64,000 bases of DNA from Priestia taiwanensis. Its GTDB lineage: Bacteria > Bacillota > Bacilli > Bacillales > Bacillaceae_G. The notes under the pieces were generated by a model. The model did no database searches. It was not told the DNA's origin and was given only the letters and a program-made list of their open reading frames with translations. Shown piece by piece: positions 55,817 through 64,000 of the stretch (within the stretch, counting starts at the first letter, position 1; the number at the start of each line of letters is the position of its first letter). A program made the position numbers and the translations under genes. The DNA lies in NCBI RefSeq assembly GCF_014638355.1, contig NZ_BMFK01000001.1, positions 2,242,580 through 2,306,579 on the forward strand, in the 5' to 3' direction.

Positions 55817-57916
55817 CTATATAAATAATGCGACGATTAAATCAATTAACTTAATTCCGATGAACGGAACAACTACTCCACCAAATCCGTAGATAAATAA
55901 ATTGCGACGTAGCAATGCATTTGAACTCATTGGCTTATATGCAATTCCCTTCATTGCTAGCGGAATCAACAATGGGATAATGATAGCGTTGAAGATTAAC
56001 GCTGATAGAATCGCAGAAATAGGAGAATGTAAGTGCATGATATTTAATACTTCCATCTCTGGAATAGCTAACATAAACATCGCTGGGATAATTGCGAAAT
56101 ACTTTGCAATATCGTTTGCAATACTAAATGTCGTTAATGCTCCTCTTGTCATTAATAACTGCTTTCCAATGGAAACAACTTCAATGATTTTCGTTGGGTT
56201 CGAATCTAAATCAATCATATTTGCTGCTTCTTTTGCAGCTGCTGTACCACTATTCATCGCTAAACCAACGTCTGCTTGTGCTAATGCAGGCGCATCATTT
56301 GTACCGTCTCCTGTCATTGCAACTAACTTTCCTTTTGCTTGCTCTGTTTTAATTACTTCAATCTTATCTTCTGGTTTGCATTCTGCAATAAACTCATCTA
56401 CACCTGCTTCTTTGGCAATAGTTGCAGCTGTTAATGGATTATCACCTGTACACATAATCGTTTTAATACCCATTTTACGTAATTGATCGAATCGCTCTCG
56501 CATACCAGGCTTTACTGTATCTTTCAAATAGATTAATCCATACAAATGGCCATTTACAGCTACCGCTAAGGGTGTCCCACCTTCTGCCGCAATTTGATCA
56601 GCCTTCTTCAGTGTATCGTGTGGAATACGTCCACCTTGTTCCTTCACCCACTCAACAATCGCTTGCACTGCCCCTTTTCTTACTTTTGTTCCATCTCGTA
56701 AATCAATACCACTCATACGCGTTTCTGCTTTGAATGGTACAAATTCACCACCATTAATCATCGCTTCATTATATGGATATGCCTTACTTTGTACATAATC
56801 AATAACCGAGCGCCCTTCTGGTGTCTCATCTAAAATGGAACTAACTGCCGACCATTTTGCCACTTCATCAAGACGTTCTTCACCAACTGGCACAAGTGTA
56901 TATGCCATACGATTACCGAATGTAATTGTTCCTGTTTTATCCAGAATAATTGTGTTAATATCTCCCGCAGCCTCTACTGCTTTACCAGACATCGCCAATA
57001 CATTAAATTTCGTTACACGGTCCATTCCAGCAATACCGATTGCAGATAACAATCCACCAATTGTCGTCGGAATTAAACAAACGAGTAGCGCGATCAAAAT
57101 CGCAATATCTAACTCAAATCCTAAGTAACTAGTGAAAACTGGTAACGTCACAACAACAATCAAGAAAATAAGTGTTAAACTCATCAGCACTGTATGGAGC
57201 GCAATTTCGTTCGGTGTTTTTTGACGCTTTGCCCCTTCTACTAATGCAATCATCTTATCGATGAACGATTCTCCAGGATTGCTTGTAATAAGAATTGTTA
57301 ATTCGTCACTGACAACCATCGTGCCGCCTGTTACTGAACTGAAATCTCCACCTGCTTCTTTCATAACAGGAGCTGATTCACCAGTTATGGCTGATTCATC
57401 AACCGAAGCCAAACCTTTAACAACTTCCCCATCACCCGGAATCATCTCACCTTGTTTAACGAAGACAATATCACCTTTCTTCAATTCTGTTGATGCAACC
57501 TTTACAAGTGTTCCATCACTCTTCATCAAATTAGCGTGAATTTCTTTTTTCGATTGTTTCAATGAATTAGCTTGCGCCTTTCCACGTCCTTCTGCAAGTG
57601 CCTCTGCAAAGTTCGCAAACAATACAGTAAACAATAGAACAAGTGAAACAATTGGATTAAACCAAGCCGGCACCATACTGCTTTCTAGTGATGTAAATGG
57701 TAAAACAAGTGTGATAAAGAATCCGATTTCTACAGCAAACATAATTGGATTTTTTATCATCACAGCTGGATTCAACTTCAACACAGATTGCTTTAACGCT
57801 TGCCGTACAATATCTTCTTCTAACATTCTAGCTCTCTCTATTCTTTCTTCTTCACTAACTGCTTGATTTACTACTTGAAGACGCTTTTGTTGCTCTATAT
57901 AAGATGGTTTACCCAT
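55817..57916 (-). CDS. kdpB: Potassium-transporting ATPase subunit B (P-type)
   Basis: 699 residues. Actuator [11 protein letters not shown], phosphorylation loop [14 protein letters not shown], hinge [17 protein letters not shown] and seven helices. The Ser in TGES-type loop can be phosphorylated in E. coli KdpB for shutoff; the TGES here is present. It hydrolyses ATP to drive high-affinity K+ uptake through KdpA. GGAGG precedes the ATG. Confidence 0.96.
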   Translation of the reverse strand: MGKPSYIEQQKRLQVVNQAVSEEERIERARMLEEDIVRQALKQSVLKLNPAVMIKNPIMFAVEIGFFITLVLPFTSLESSMVPAWFNPIVSLVLLFTVLFANFAEALAEGRGKAQANSLKQSKKEIHANLMKSDGTLVKVASTELKKGDIVFVKQGEMIPGDGEVVKGLASVDESAITGESAPVMKEAGGDFSSVTGGTMVVSDELTILITSNPGESFIDKMIALVEGAKRQKTPNEIALHTVLMSLTLIFLIVVVTLPVFTSYLGFELDIAILIALLVCLIPTTIGGLLSAIGIAGMDRVTKFNVLAMSGKAVEAAGDINTIILDKTGTITFGNRMAYTLVPVGEERLDEVAKWSAVSSILDETPEGRSVIDYVQSKAYPYNEAMINGGEFVPFKAETRMSGIDLRDGTKVRKGAVQAIVEWVKEQGGRIPHDTLKKADQIAAEGGTPLAVAVNGHLYGLIYLKDTVKPGMRERFDQLRKMGIKTIMCTGDNPLTAATIAKEAGVDEFIAECKPEDKIEVIKTEQAKGKLVAMTGDGTNDAPALAQADVGLAMNSGTAAAKEAANMIDLDSNPTKIIEVVSIGKQLLMTRGALTTFSIANDIAKYFAIIPAMFMLAIPEMEVLNIMHLHSPISAILSALIFNAIIIPLLIPLAMKGIAYKPMSSNALLRRNLFIYGFGGVVVPFIGIKLIDLIVALFI

Positions 57917-57935
57917 TGCTATATCCTCCGTTCCC

Positions 57936-59609
57936 TTATTTCAAAGTCAGAAATTCTGCGATTGGTCCTAACACTAAAGCCGGGAAAAATGTTAATGCAC
58001 CAACTAATAAAACTGTACCAACGAAAATACCACCAAATAAGCTCGTATCTGTTCGGAATGTTCCGATTGTTTCAGCTACAACTGGCTTTGATCGAAGTGA
58101 CTCTGCCACTGCCAACATCGTCACTAAACCGAAGAAACGACCTAAGAACATGAGTAATCCAGTTGAAATATTCCAGAATGTTGTCGCATCTCCTAATCCT
58201 TCAAACCCTGAACCATTATTCGCTACAGACGACGTATACTCATACATAACTTGTGATATACCATGGAAGCCTGGATTTGAAATCGTCTCACTTCCTAGTG
58301 GTGTCCATAACGCAACCGCAGTAGCTCCTAAAATTAATAACGGTTGGAAAAGTAATGTCAACGCGATCAACTTCATTTCTCTTCCTTCTATTTTCTTCCC
58401 TAAAAATTCCGGTGTTCTGCCGACCATTAATCCCGAAATGAAGACCGCAATTATCACATACATCATTACGTTGATGAAACCTGCGCCAATTCCACCAAAC
58501 ACGGTATTAAGTAACATGTTTAACAACGTAATCATTCCACCAATTGGTGTTAATGAATCATGCATCGCATTTACTGCCCCTGTTTCAGCTGCTGTTGTAA
58601 CGACAGAAAAGATAGATGACTGTACAACACCAAATCGTGTTTCTTTCCCCTCCATATTCCCTTGCGTAGCATCCATTCCTAATGCACTAAGCGCTGGGTT
58701 ACCTTGGAATTCAGCATATAACGACGTACCAACACCAATTGTGAACAAAATGAACATCGCTGCGAAAATAACTCTTCCTTGCTTCTTATTGCCAACCATT
58801 CGTCCATAAGCAAACGGAAGAGAAGTTGTTACAAGCATCATTAAGATTAACTGTAAGACGTTACTAAGCGCTGATGGATTTTCAAATGGATGGGCTGAGT
58901 TTACACCGAAATGACCGCCCCCATTGTTTCCTAATAGCTTAATAGATTCAAATGCTGCAACTGGCCCCCTAGCAATTACTTGCTCGACACCTTCTACTGT
59001 TGTTAGCACAACATTTGATCCCAACGTTTGCACAACACCAAATCCAACGAACACAATCGCCGCAATAAAGGAAATCGGTAAAAGAACACGTGTAATTGAA
59101 TAAACGAAATCCGTCAAAAAATGACCTAATTTCCTCCCTGCTAATCCTCTAATAAATGCCATCGCAATCGCTAAAGTCGTTGCTGGAGCAGCAAACATTA
59201 AGAAAATCAGTACCATTTGTGATAAATGAGATAATGCACTTTCCCCACTATAATGCTGTAAATCTGTATTTGTCATAAAGCTAATCGCCGTATTAAATGC
59301 TAATGTTGGTTCCATTCCTTCCATTCCATTTGGATTTAACGGTAAAAAGTTTTGGAATCGAAAAACAAAATACGCCACAACAATCATACATGCATTTAAT
59401 AATACAAGTGATAATGCGTATTGCTTCCAACCTTGATGAAACGTTTTAATGCCACTTAATTTAAAAATTGGTTTCTCTATCCAACCAAATGCTTTATTTA
59501 ATCGTTCGTTCTTATACTGAAAGGCTTTCTCTAAATACATACCTGTTGGCTTTGCTATAACAATAAAAAGGACAAGAATGATAACAACGGATAATAAAAT
59601 ACTAGTCAA
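57936..59609 (-). CDS. kdpA: Potassium-transporting ATPase subunit A (K+ channel-like)
   Basis: 557 residues with ten helices and four pore-loop repeats. Filter-like segments are [45 protein letters not shown] and [12 protein letters not shown]. It belongs to the SKT superfamily of K+ transporters. The start is TTG, with AGGGGG 9 bases upstream; no better ATG lies near. kdpF ends 15 bases upstream. Confidence 0.95.
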   Translation of the reverse strand: MTSILLSVVIILVLFIVIAKPTGMYLEKAFQYKNERLNKAFGWIEKPIFKLSGIKTFHQGWKQYALSLVLLNACMIVVAYFVFRFQNFLPLNPNGMEGMEPTLAFNTAISFMTNTDLQHYSGESALSHLSQMVLIFLMFAAPATTLAIAMAFIRGLAGRKLGHFLTDFVYSITRVLLPISFIAAIVFVGFGVVQTLGSNVVLTTVEGVEQVIARGPVAAFESIKLLGNNGGGHFGVNSAHPFENPSALSNVLQLILMMLVTTSLPFAYGRMVGNKKQGRVIFAAMFILFTIGVGTSLYAEFQGNPALSALGMDATQGNMEGKETRFGVVQSSIFSVVTTAAETGAVNAMHDSLTPIGGMITLLNMLLNTVFGGIGAGFINVMMYVIIAVFISGLMVGRTPEFLGKKIEGREMKLIALTLLFQPLLILGATAVALWTPLGSETISNPGFHGISQVMYEYTSSVANNGSGFEGLGDATTFWNISTGLLMFLGRFFGLVTMLAVAESLRSKPVVAETIGTFRTDTSLFGGIFVGTVLLVGALTFFPALVLGPIAEFLTLK

Positions 59610-59624
59610 TGTCTGTTCCCCCTA

Positions 59625-59705
59625 TTAAAATTTCTCTGGATATAATAATGCATAGACAAGATACACCGCGACTAATCCAACAATCCCTAATAACACCATC
59701 ATCAT
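59625..59705 (-). CDS. kdpF: Potassium-transporting ATPase small subunit F
   Basis: 26 residues: MMMVLLGIVGLVAVYLVYAL then LYPEKF, one membrane helix as in KdpF of other bacteria (about 29). It stabilises the complex in the membrane. Three ATG codons in a row (59705, 59702, 59699) could all start it; AGGGAATAAGAA lies upstream. It overlaps the stop of the 34-residue ORF. Confidence 0.85.
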   Translation of the reverse strand: MMMVLLGIVGLVAVYLVYALLYPEKF

Positions 59706-59806
59706 TTCTTATTCCCTTCTTGAATTACTTTATTTGACCACCGGATTAACCCTACCATTGATACGACTAACGTTATAAAAATAGCTCCCATAATGAGATC
59801 TAACAT
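59702..59806 (-). CDS. 34-residue single-helix membrane peptide leading the kdp operon
   Basis: MLDLIMGAIFITLVVSMVGL then IRWSNKVIQEGNKK: one hydrophobic helix (about 3-21) and a basic C-terminal tail. AAAGGAG lies 8 bases before the ATG at 59806, and its stop overlaps the first ATG of kdpF (ATGA). It is the first gene after the riboswitch terminator. Not part of the usual kdpFABC set as I know it; a second regulatory peptide for Kdp is the simplest reading. Confidence 0.75.
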   Translation of the reverse strand: MLDLIMGAIFITLVVSMVGLIRWSNKVIQEGNKK

Positions 59807-59860
59807 ATATTACGCTCCTTTTTTACGTTTTTGTAAATATTTACCATTAAAAAAGACAAC

Positions 59861-59889
59861 AAAAAGACACTGAGGTATTACTCAGTGTC
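59861..59889 (-). terminator. Riboswitch terminator of the kdp operon
   Basis: Minus-strand GACACTGAG/CTCAGTGTC perfect stem around TAATAC, then TTTTTG. It is the expression platform of the c-di-AMP leader. Confidence 0.85.
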
Positions 59890-59914
59890 AAAAAAAGGCA
59901 CATTGTAATCCTCT

Positions 59915-60046
59915 CCCGAAACGCTTACGAGGTTAGCTGTCGGATTCGGGCCTTGGAAGTAGCCCTATCTTTTTCAAGAATTCACCCCAAGTGACAAAAC
60001 GTCACAAAATTGGTTCCCCCGCTCTAATAATAGACTCAGCGATTTA
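59915..60046 (-). promoter_or_regulatory. c-di-AMP riboswitch (ydaO type), second of two
   Basis: On the minus strand: CGCTGAGTC, GAGCGGGGGAACC, TTGGGGTGAATTC, GATAGGGCTA, CCCGAATCCGACAGCTAACC, TCGTAAGCG. These are the ydaO-family conserved blocks in order. It leads into the terminator at 59861. c-di-AMP binding is known to turn such genes off. Confidence 0.93.
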
Positions 60047-60129
60047 TCGAATTATATGCTGTTAAGTTCGTTATCGTACTAGGTATTAACCCATGTTAAA
60101 TAAATATTTCATACCCTACACGCCCCTTC

Positions 60130-60262
60130 TCTCTGAACGCTTACGAAGTTAGCTGTCGGATTCGGGCTTTGAGAGTAGCCCTATCTTTTTCAAGAATTCA
60201 CCCCAGGATGATTAAATCATCGATTCGGTTCCCCCGCTCCAAAATGGATTCAGCGATTTACG
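60130..60262 (-). promoter_or_regulatory. c-di-AMP riboswitch (ydaO type), first of two
   Basis: Minus-strand copy with the same blocks: CGCTGAATCC, GAGCGGGGGAACC, CTGGGGTGAATTC, GATAGGGCTA, CCCGAATCCGACAGCTAAC, TTCGTAAGCG. It differs from the second copy in its variable loops. No terminator follows it directly, so the two aptamers probably share the one at 59861. Confidence 0.93.
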
Positions 60263-60282
60263 GTATTTGTATTATGAACGAA

Positions 60283-60311
60283 ATTATACTCCCACTAATT
60301 TGAGTTGTAAA
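60283..60311 (-). promoter_or_regulatory. Strong SigA-type promoter of the kdp operon
   Basis: Minus-strand TTTACA (60311-60306), 17 bases, TATAAT (60288-60283). It starts about 20 bases before the first aptamer. Confidence 0.8.
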
Positions 60312-60501
60312 TAGATTTGTTTCCTCTTTTTTCTATTTTTTTATTTTTTGCAGAAATGGCATTTATACTAGCTATCTACAAACTTTTCTTACAATAATAT
60401 CTATCCTCACTCCTTCTTTTACCATTTTCATCCATTGACTACCTACTAATTATTTTACTAAAATAATTATATAGAATAAATAATCATCCGGAGGTATAAA
60501 A

Positions 60502-61881
60502 ATGAGCACGACTATAGAAATAAATCAACAAAAAAACTCATCAAAACACCCACCTGGATTGTACCTACTTTTCTTCACAGAAATGTGGGAACGCTTCAGT
60601 TACTATGGAATGCGCGGTATTCTTATTCTTTATTTAACGACAGCTGTTGTAAACGGCGGATTAGGATATGAAGCAGCTATCGCATCTACAATTTACGGTT
60701 TTTATACAATGTCATGTTACCTGACTCCGGTTCTTGGTGGATATATAACAGATACATTTATGAATAAAAGACTTGCCATTACCATCGGTGGTATTACAAT
60801 GGCAATCGGGAACCTTGTTCTCTTCTTTGATCAAGCACATTCAGGATTTTGGATCGGTATCGCTTTATTAATTATCGGAAATGGATTCTTCAAACCTAAC
60901 ATTTCAACATTAGTTGGGGAATTATATGAGGAAAATGATAAGCGTCGTGACTCTGCCTTCACGATTTTCTATATGGGAATCAATATTGGGGCTTTCTTTG
61001 CACCATTAATATGTGGATTCTTAGCAGAGGATTTATTCAAAACGAACATAGATGGTGTTATTTCTTACGGATTTAAATACGGATTTTTAGCAGCAGCAAT
61101 CGGAATGCTAATCGGTCAGTTACTATTTAACCTACTTGGAGATCGTTATTTAGGTGACATCGGTAAAACAAGAACGAACCAAAAAGTAGACACACAACAA
61201 ATTGACAAAAAAGTACCACTAACAAAACAAGAAAAACAACGCACATGGGTTATTTTAATATTAGCTGGATTTGTTATGTTCTTCTGGATGGGATTTGAAC
61301 AAGCTGGTAACTCCTTATCTATTTATACGAGAGATTTCGTTGATCGTAGCGTAAATGGATGGGAAGTTCCTGTTTCTTGGTTCCAATCACTAAATCCATT
61401 GTTCATCGTGTTATTAGCACCTGTGATGTCTCTTCTTTGGGTCAAATTAGCGAACTCAAAACGAGGCGACTTAAGTATTCCTGTCAAAATGGGACTTGGT
61501 ATGATTCTACTTGGAACTGGATTTATGGTGTTAGTATTAGCTGTTATGCAAACAGGTAGTGATCCTGCAAACAATGTAATAAAAGCACATTATATCTTTA
61601 TGGTCGGTACGTACTTCTTACACACATTAGGAGAACTATGCTTATCACCAGTAGGTCTATCAATGGTTACAAAGCTTGCTCCTATAAAATACGCTTCAGT
61701 CTTAATGGGTGCATGGTTAGCAAGTACAGGTGTAGCCAATTTCTTAGCAGGTCTGTTATCTGCTTATACAAATACATTAGGATTCTTCCACATCTTTTTA
61801 TTAATTGGTGGATTAGCAATCTTATTAGGGATTATCCTCATTCTTATCTCTAAAAAATTAGTAAAAATGATGGAAGTATAG
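60502..61881 (+). CDS. dtpT: POT-family proton-coupled di-/tripeptide transporter
   Basis: 459 residues with 12-14 helices. FFTEMWERFSYYGMRGILIL is the POT/PTR2 signature with the ExxERFxYY proton motif, and FYMGINIGAFFAPLICGFLA the second. It takes up short peptides with protons. GGAGGT lies 7-8 bases before the ATG. Single gene with its own terminator. Confidence 0.93.
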   Translation: MSTTIEINQQKNSSKHPPGLYLLFFTEMWERFSYYGMRGILILYLTTAVVNGGLGYEAAIASTIYGFYTMSCYLTPVLGGYITDTFMNKRLAITIGGITMAIGNLVLFFDQAHSGFWIGIALLIIGNGFFKPNISTLVGELYEENDKRRDSAFTIFYMGINIGAFFAPLICGFLAEDLFKTNIDGVISYGFKYGFLAAAIGMLIGQLLFNLLGDRYLGDIGKTRTNQKVDTQQIDKKVPLTKQEKQRTWVILILAGFVMFFWMGFEQAGNSLSIYTRDFVDRSVNGWEVPVSWFQSLNPLFIVLLAPVMSLLWVKLANSKRGDLSIPVKMGLGMILLGTGFMVLVLAVMQTGSDPANNVIKAHYIFMVGTYFLHTLGELCLSPVGLSMVTKLAPIKYASVLMGAWLASTGVANFLAGLLSAYTNTLGFFHIFLLIGGLAILLGIILILISKKLVKMMEV

Positions 61882-61890
61882 TAATACACA

Positions 61891-61927
61891 GAGGGCCTCT
61901 ATTTCTTTGGGAAGTAGAGGCCCTTCT
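61891..61927 (+). terminator. Terminator of dtpT
   Basis: GAGGGCCTCTA pairs with TAGAGGCCCTTC with one mismatch, followed by TTAT. Confidence 0.75.
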
Positions 61928-62062
61928 TATATTTTCGAAAATAATAAATTGGCAACATTTTTTACTAAAAAACTGTTGTACTATTCATATAAAAGGAGTA
62001 TCATTCTGTTGTTCAAAACTGAAAATATGTTATTTTAAAACACTATGGAGATGAAAAACAAC

Positions 62063-62956
62063 ATGTCTAAAACAGCCAAAGCAGAATCTATTCCTGATGC
62101 TCTTTATAAGCTTTTATCCCTTTTAAAGGTAATAAAATTAGAGCATATCATCCAATTTACCGCATTATTTATAGCATCAATTATTTATGCACTAGCAATG
62201 AATATTTTCATTATTCCCCATCATATGTTAAGTGGTGGATTCGCTGGTATCGGGATGATTATTGGTTATATTACCGGTCATGATATCGGCGCATTAATCT
62301 TTCTATTAAATATTCCATTATTCTTACTAAGCTATTTTCACCTAGGTAAGAAGTTAACGCTTTTAAGTGTATTCTCGATTGGTACTTCTTCCATTGCAAT
62401 GAGTTTTATTCCTGTACAAGAAGCAACACACGACATTTTACTTTCGGCCGTTTTTGGCGGCGTATTATATGGTGTATCACTCGGTATTATTTTCCGTTTT
62501 TCATCTTCTATGGGTGGATTCGATATTATCGGACTAATCATCTCAAAATATAAAGATGTTTCTCTTGGTATTATCACATTTACATTTAACTGTATCTTAC
62601 TTGTTATTGCAGGATTCATCTTTGGATGGGACATGACCTTCTACACAATTATTGCCCAGTTCGTCTGCACTAAAGTAATTGATACTATCCATTCCAAACA
62701 CGTCAAATTAACAGTAATGATTGTGACAGAGCATGGCTTAGAATTAAAACAAGCATTATTAGATCGATGCAGTCGCGGTGTCACAATGGTAGATGCAGTT
62801 GGCGCTTATACGAATACAAACAAAAAAGTCCTGTATACCGTTGTTACACGTTATGAGTTAAGTGACGTGAAACGACTAATTCGAACAGTCGATAACCACG
62901 CCTTTGTAAACATCACACAAACCGTTGAAATCATGGGACACTTTAAACGAACATAA
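62063..62956 (+). CDS. YitT-family membrane protein (DUF161 + DUF2179)
   Basis: About 297 residues. Five or so helices (about 28-205) form the YitT part with HHMLSGGFAGIGMIIGYITG and SSMGGFDIIGLIISKY; the C-terminal soluble domain with GRGVTMVDAVGAYTNTNKKV is DUF2179. Function unknown. ATG 62063 has GGAG about 12 bases upstream; ATG 62045 would add six residues but has no site. Confidence 0.85.
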   Translation: MSKTAKAESIPDALYKLLSLLKVIKLEHIIQFTALFIASIIYALAMNIFIIPHHMLSGGFAGIGMIIGYITGHDIGALIFLLNIPLFLLSYFHLGKKLTLLSVFSIGTSSIAMSFIPVQEATHDILLSAVFGGVLYGVSLGIIFRFSSSMGGFDIIGLIISKYKDVSLGIITFTFNCILLVIAGFIFGWDMTFYTIIAQFVCTKVIDTIHSKHVKLTVMIVTEHGLELKQALLDRCSRGVTMVDAVGAYTNTNKKVLYTVVTRYELSDVKRLIRTVDNHAFVNITQTVEIMGHFKRT

Positions 62957-62974
62957 TAGTACTATTCATTTCAA

Positions 62975-63008
62975 ATTGGATCTTTTCATAAAAAGGTCCA
63001 ATTTTTTT
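62975..63008 (+). terminator. Terminator of the YitT gene
   Basis: ATTGGATCTTTT pairs with AAAAGGTCCAAT (one mismatch), followed by seven T. Confidence 0.8.
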
Positions 63009-63136
63009 ATATAAGAAAATAACGCCTCTATTACAAAACTGTAAGGCTCCTGTCATTTCATTCAATAGTTTCTACTCACCTTCTATCCTACAATAAAGAC
63101 AAGAACAACAAACATAACCAAAAGGAGAGATATGAC

Positions 63137-63235
63137 ATGAAAAAAGTATTCGCAATGATTATCGGATTAATGGAACTAGTTGTAGAAGGAAATAACGTAG
63201 CCGAAGATTTAGGAATGAACCATTCACTTTCATAA
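63137..63235 (+). CDS. 32-residue peptide, unknown
   Basis: MKKVFAMIIGLMELVVEGNN then VAEDLGMNHSLS. AAAGGAGAG lies before the ATG. A Lys-Lys start, a hydrophobic core and a polar end resemble small signal-peptide-like or cell-signalling prepeptides, but no receptor gene is adjacent. An 11-residue ORF follows. Confidence 0.5.
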   Translation: MKKVFAMIIGLMELVVEGNNVAEDLGMNHSLS

Positions 63236-63247
63236 GAAGGAGTTACC

Positions 63248-63283
63248 ATGTTTCAAATAACCGAACAAATAAACAATACGTAA
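63248..63283 (+). CDS. 11-residue ORF, doubtful
   Basis: MFQITEQINNT with GAAGGAG 5 bases before the ATG, 12 bases after the preceding stop and ending inside a terminator. The good ribosome site is the only support. Confidence 0.3.
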   Translation: MFQITEQINNT

Positions 63284-63323
63284 AAAAGCTTGGAATATCC
63301 AAATTGGAATCCAAGCTTTTTTT
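63282..63323. terminator. Bidirectional terminator before the bclA-like gene end
   Basis: AAAAAGCTTGGA pairs with TCCAAGCTTTTT across about 15 bases. Confidence 0.85.
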
Positions 63324-63331
63324 GCTATATG

Positions 63332-64000
<669 letters not shown>

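Noticed and set aside
55902..56486. 194-codon plus-strand ORF opposite kdpB
   Set aside because: Antisense shadow with no start signal.
57904..58809. 301-codon plus-strand ORF opposite kdpA
   Set aside because: It lies wholly antisense to a well-conserved kdpA, has no ribosome site and its product has no family features; it is a frame shadow.

Overview
The window is AT-rich Firmicute DNA and almost certainly chromosomal sequence of a Bacillus cereus group member (cereus, anthracis or thuringiensis type). The evidence is a BclA-type collagen-like exosporium gene at the right edge, a sinI-sinR pair, cotJABC, spoVR, a non-phosphorylating gapN, and T-box, lysine and c-di-AMP leaders. Nearly every gene has a strong GGAGG-type ribosome site, and most transcription units end in a hairpin with a U tract. 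I see no rRNA, tRNA, CRISPR array, insertion sequence, prophage or integron, so this looks like ordinary core chromosome with fast-changing small genes.

Left to right: 1-3.1 kb holds a heterodimeric multidrug ABC exporter (bmrC, partial bmrD) behind a leader peptide and two terminators. 3.3-10.5 kb holds gapN, an EamA transporter, a lysine-riboswitch amino-acid permease, T-box argS and a DUF218 protein. 10.5-17.1 kb holds two tandem DegV proteins, a glycosyltransferase, a methyltransferase, cytochrome bd oxidase (cydAB) and four tiny basic protein genes around a divergent promoter region that looks forespore-specific. 17.2-31.4 kb is a mix of an FMN reductase, HAD phosphatases, a LacI regulator, cotJABC, a nucleoside hydrolase, a DUF368 protein, RtcB, SpoVR, a Cys-rich pentapeptide protein, a NERD protein, a GNAT and an LCP protein with a lipobox.

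31.4-39.4 kb holds a flavin monooxygenase and the glycerol regulon glpP-glpF-glpK-glpD, with GlpP-type leader terminators before glpF and glpD and a CcpA cre over the glpF promoter, followed by phosphoglucomutase. 39.6-46.8 kb holds a BdbC-thioredoxin pair, a lipoprotein plus two-component system operon, a DUF1540 protein, sinIR, an L,D-transpeptidase and an SDR. 47-51.8 kb holds a purine permease and the copper operon csoR-copZ-copA.

54-60.3 kb is the kdp potassium operon, the most interesting block. It starts with a strong promoter, two tandem c-di-AMP riboswitches and one terminator, then a 34-residue membrane peptide, kdpF, kdpA, kdpB, kdpC and an orphan N-terminal-only KdpD with no histidine kinase part and no KdpE. 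The window closes with a POT peptide transporter, a YitT protein, two very small ORFs and the bclA-like gene running off the edge.

No wholly new multi-gene system is evident. The best leads are the kdp leader with its extra peptide, the short KdpD, the bmrCD attenuator, the lipoprotein-linked two-component system and the clusters of very small genes. All assignments come from reading the sequence and family knowledge; no database search was run.
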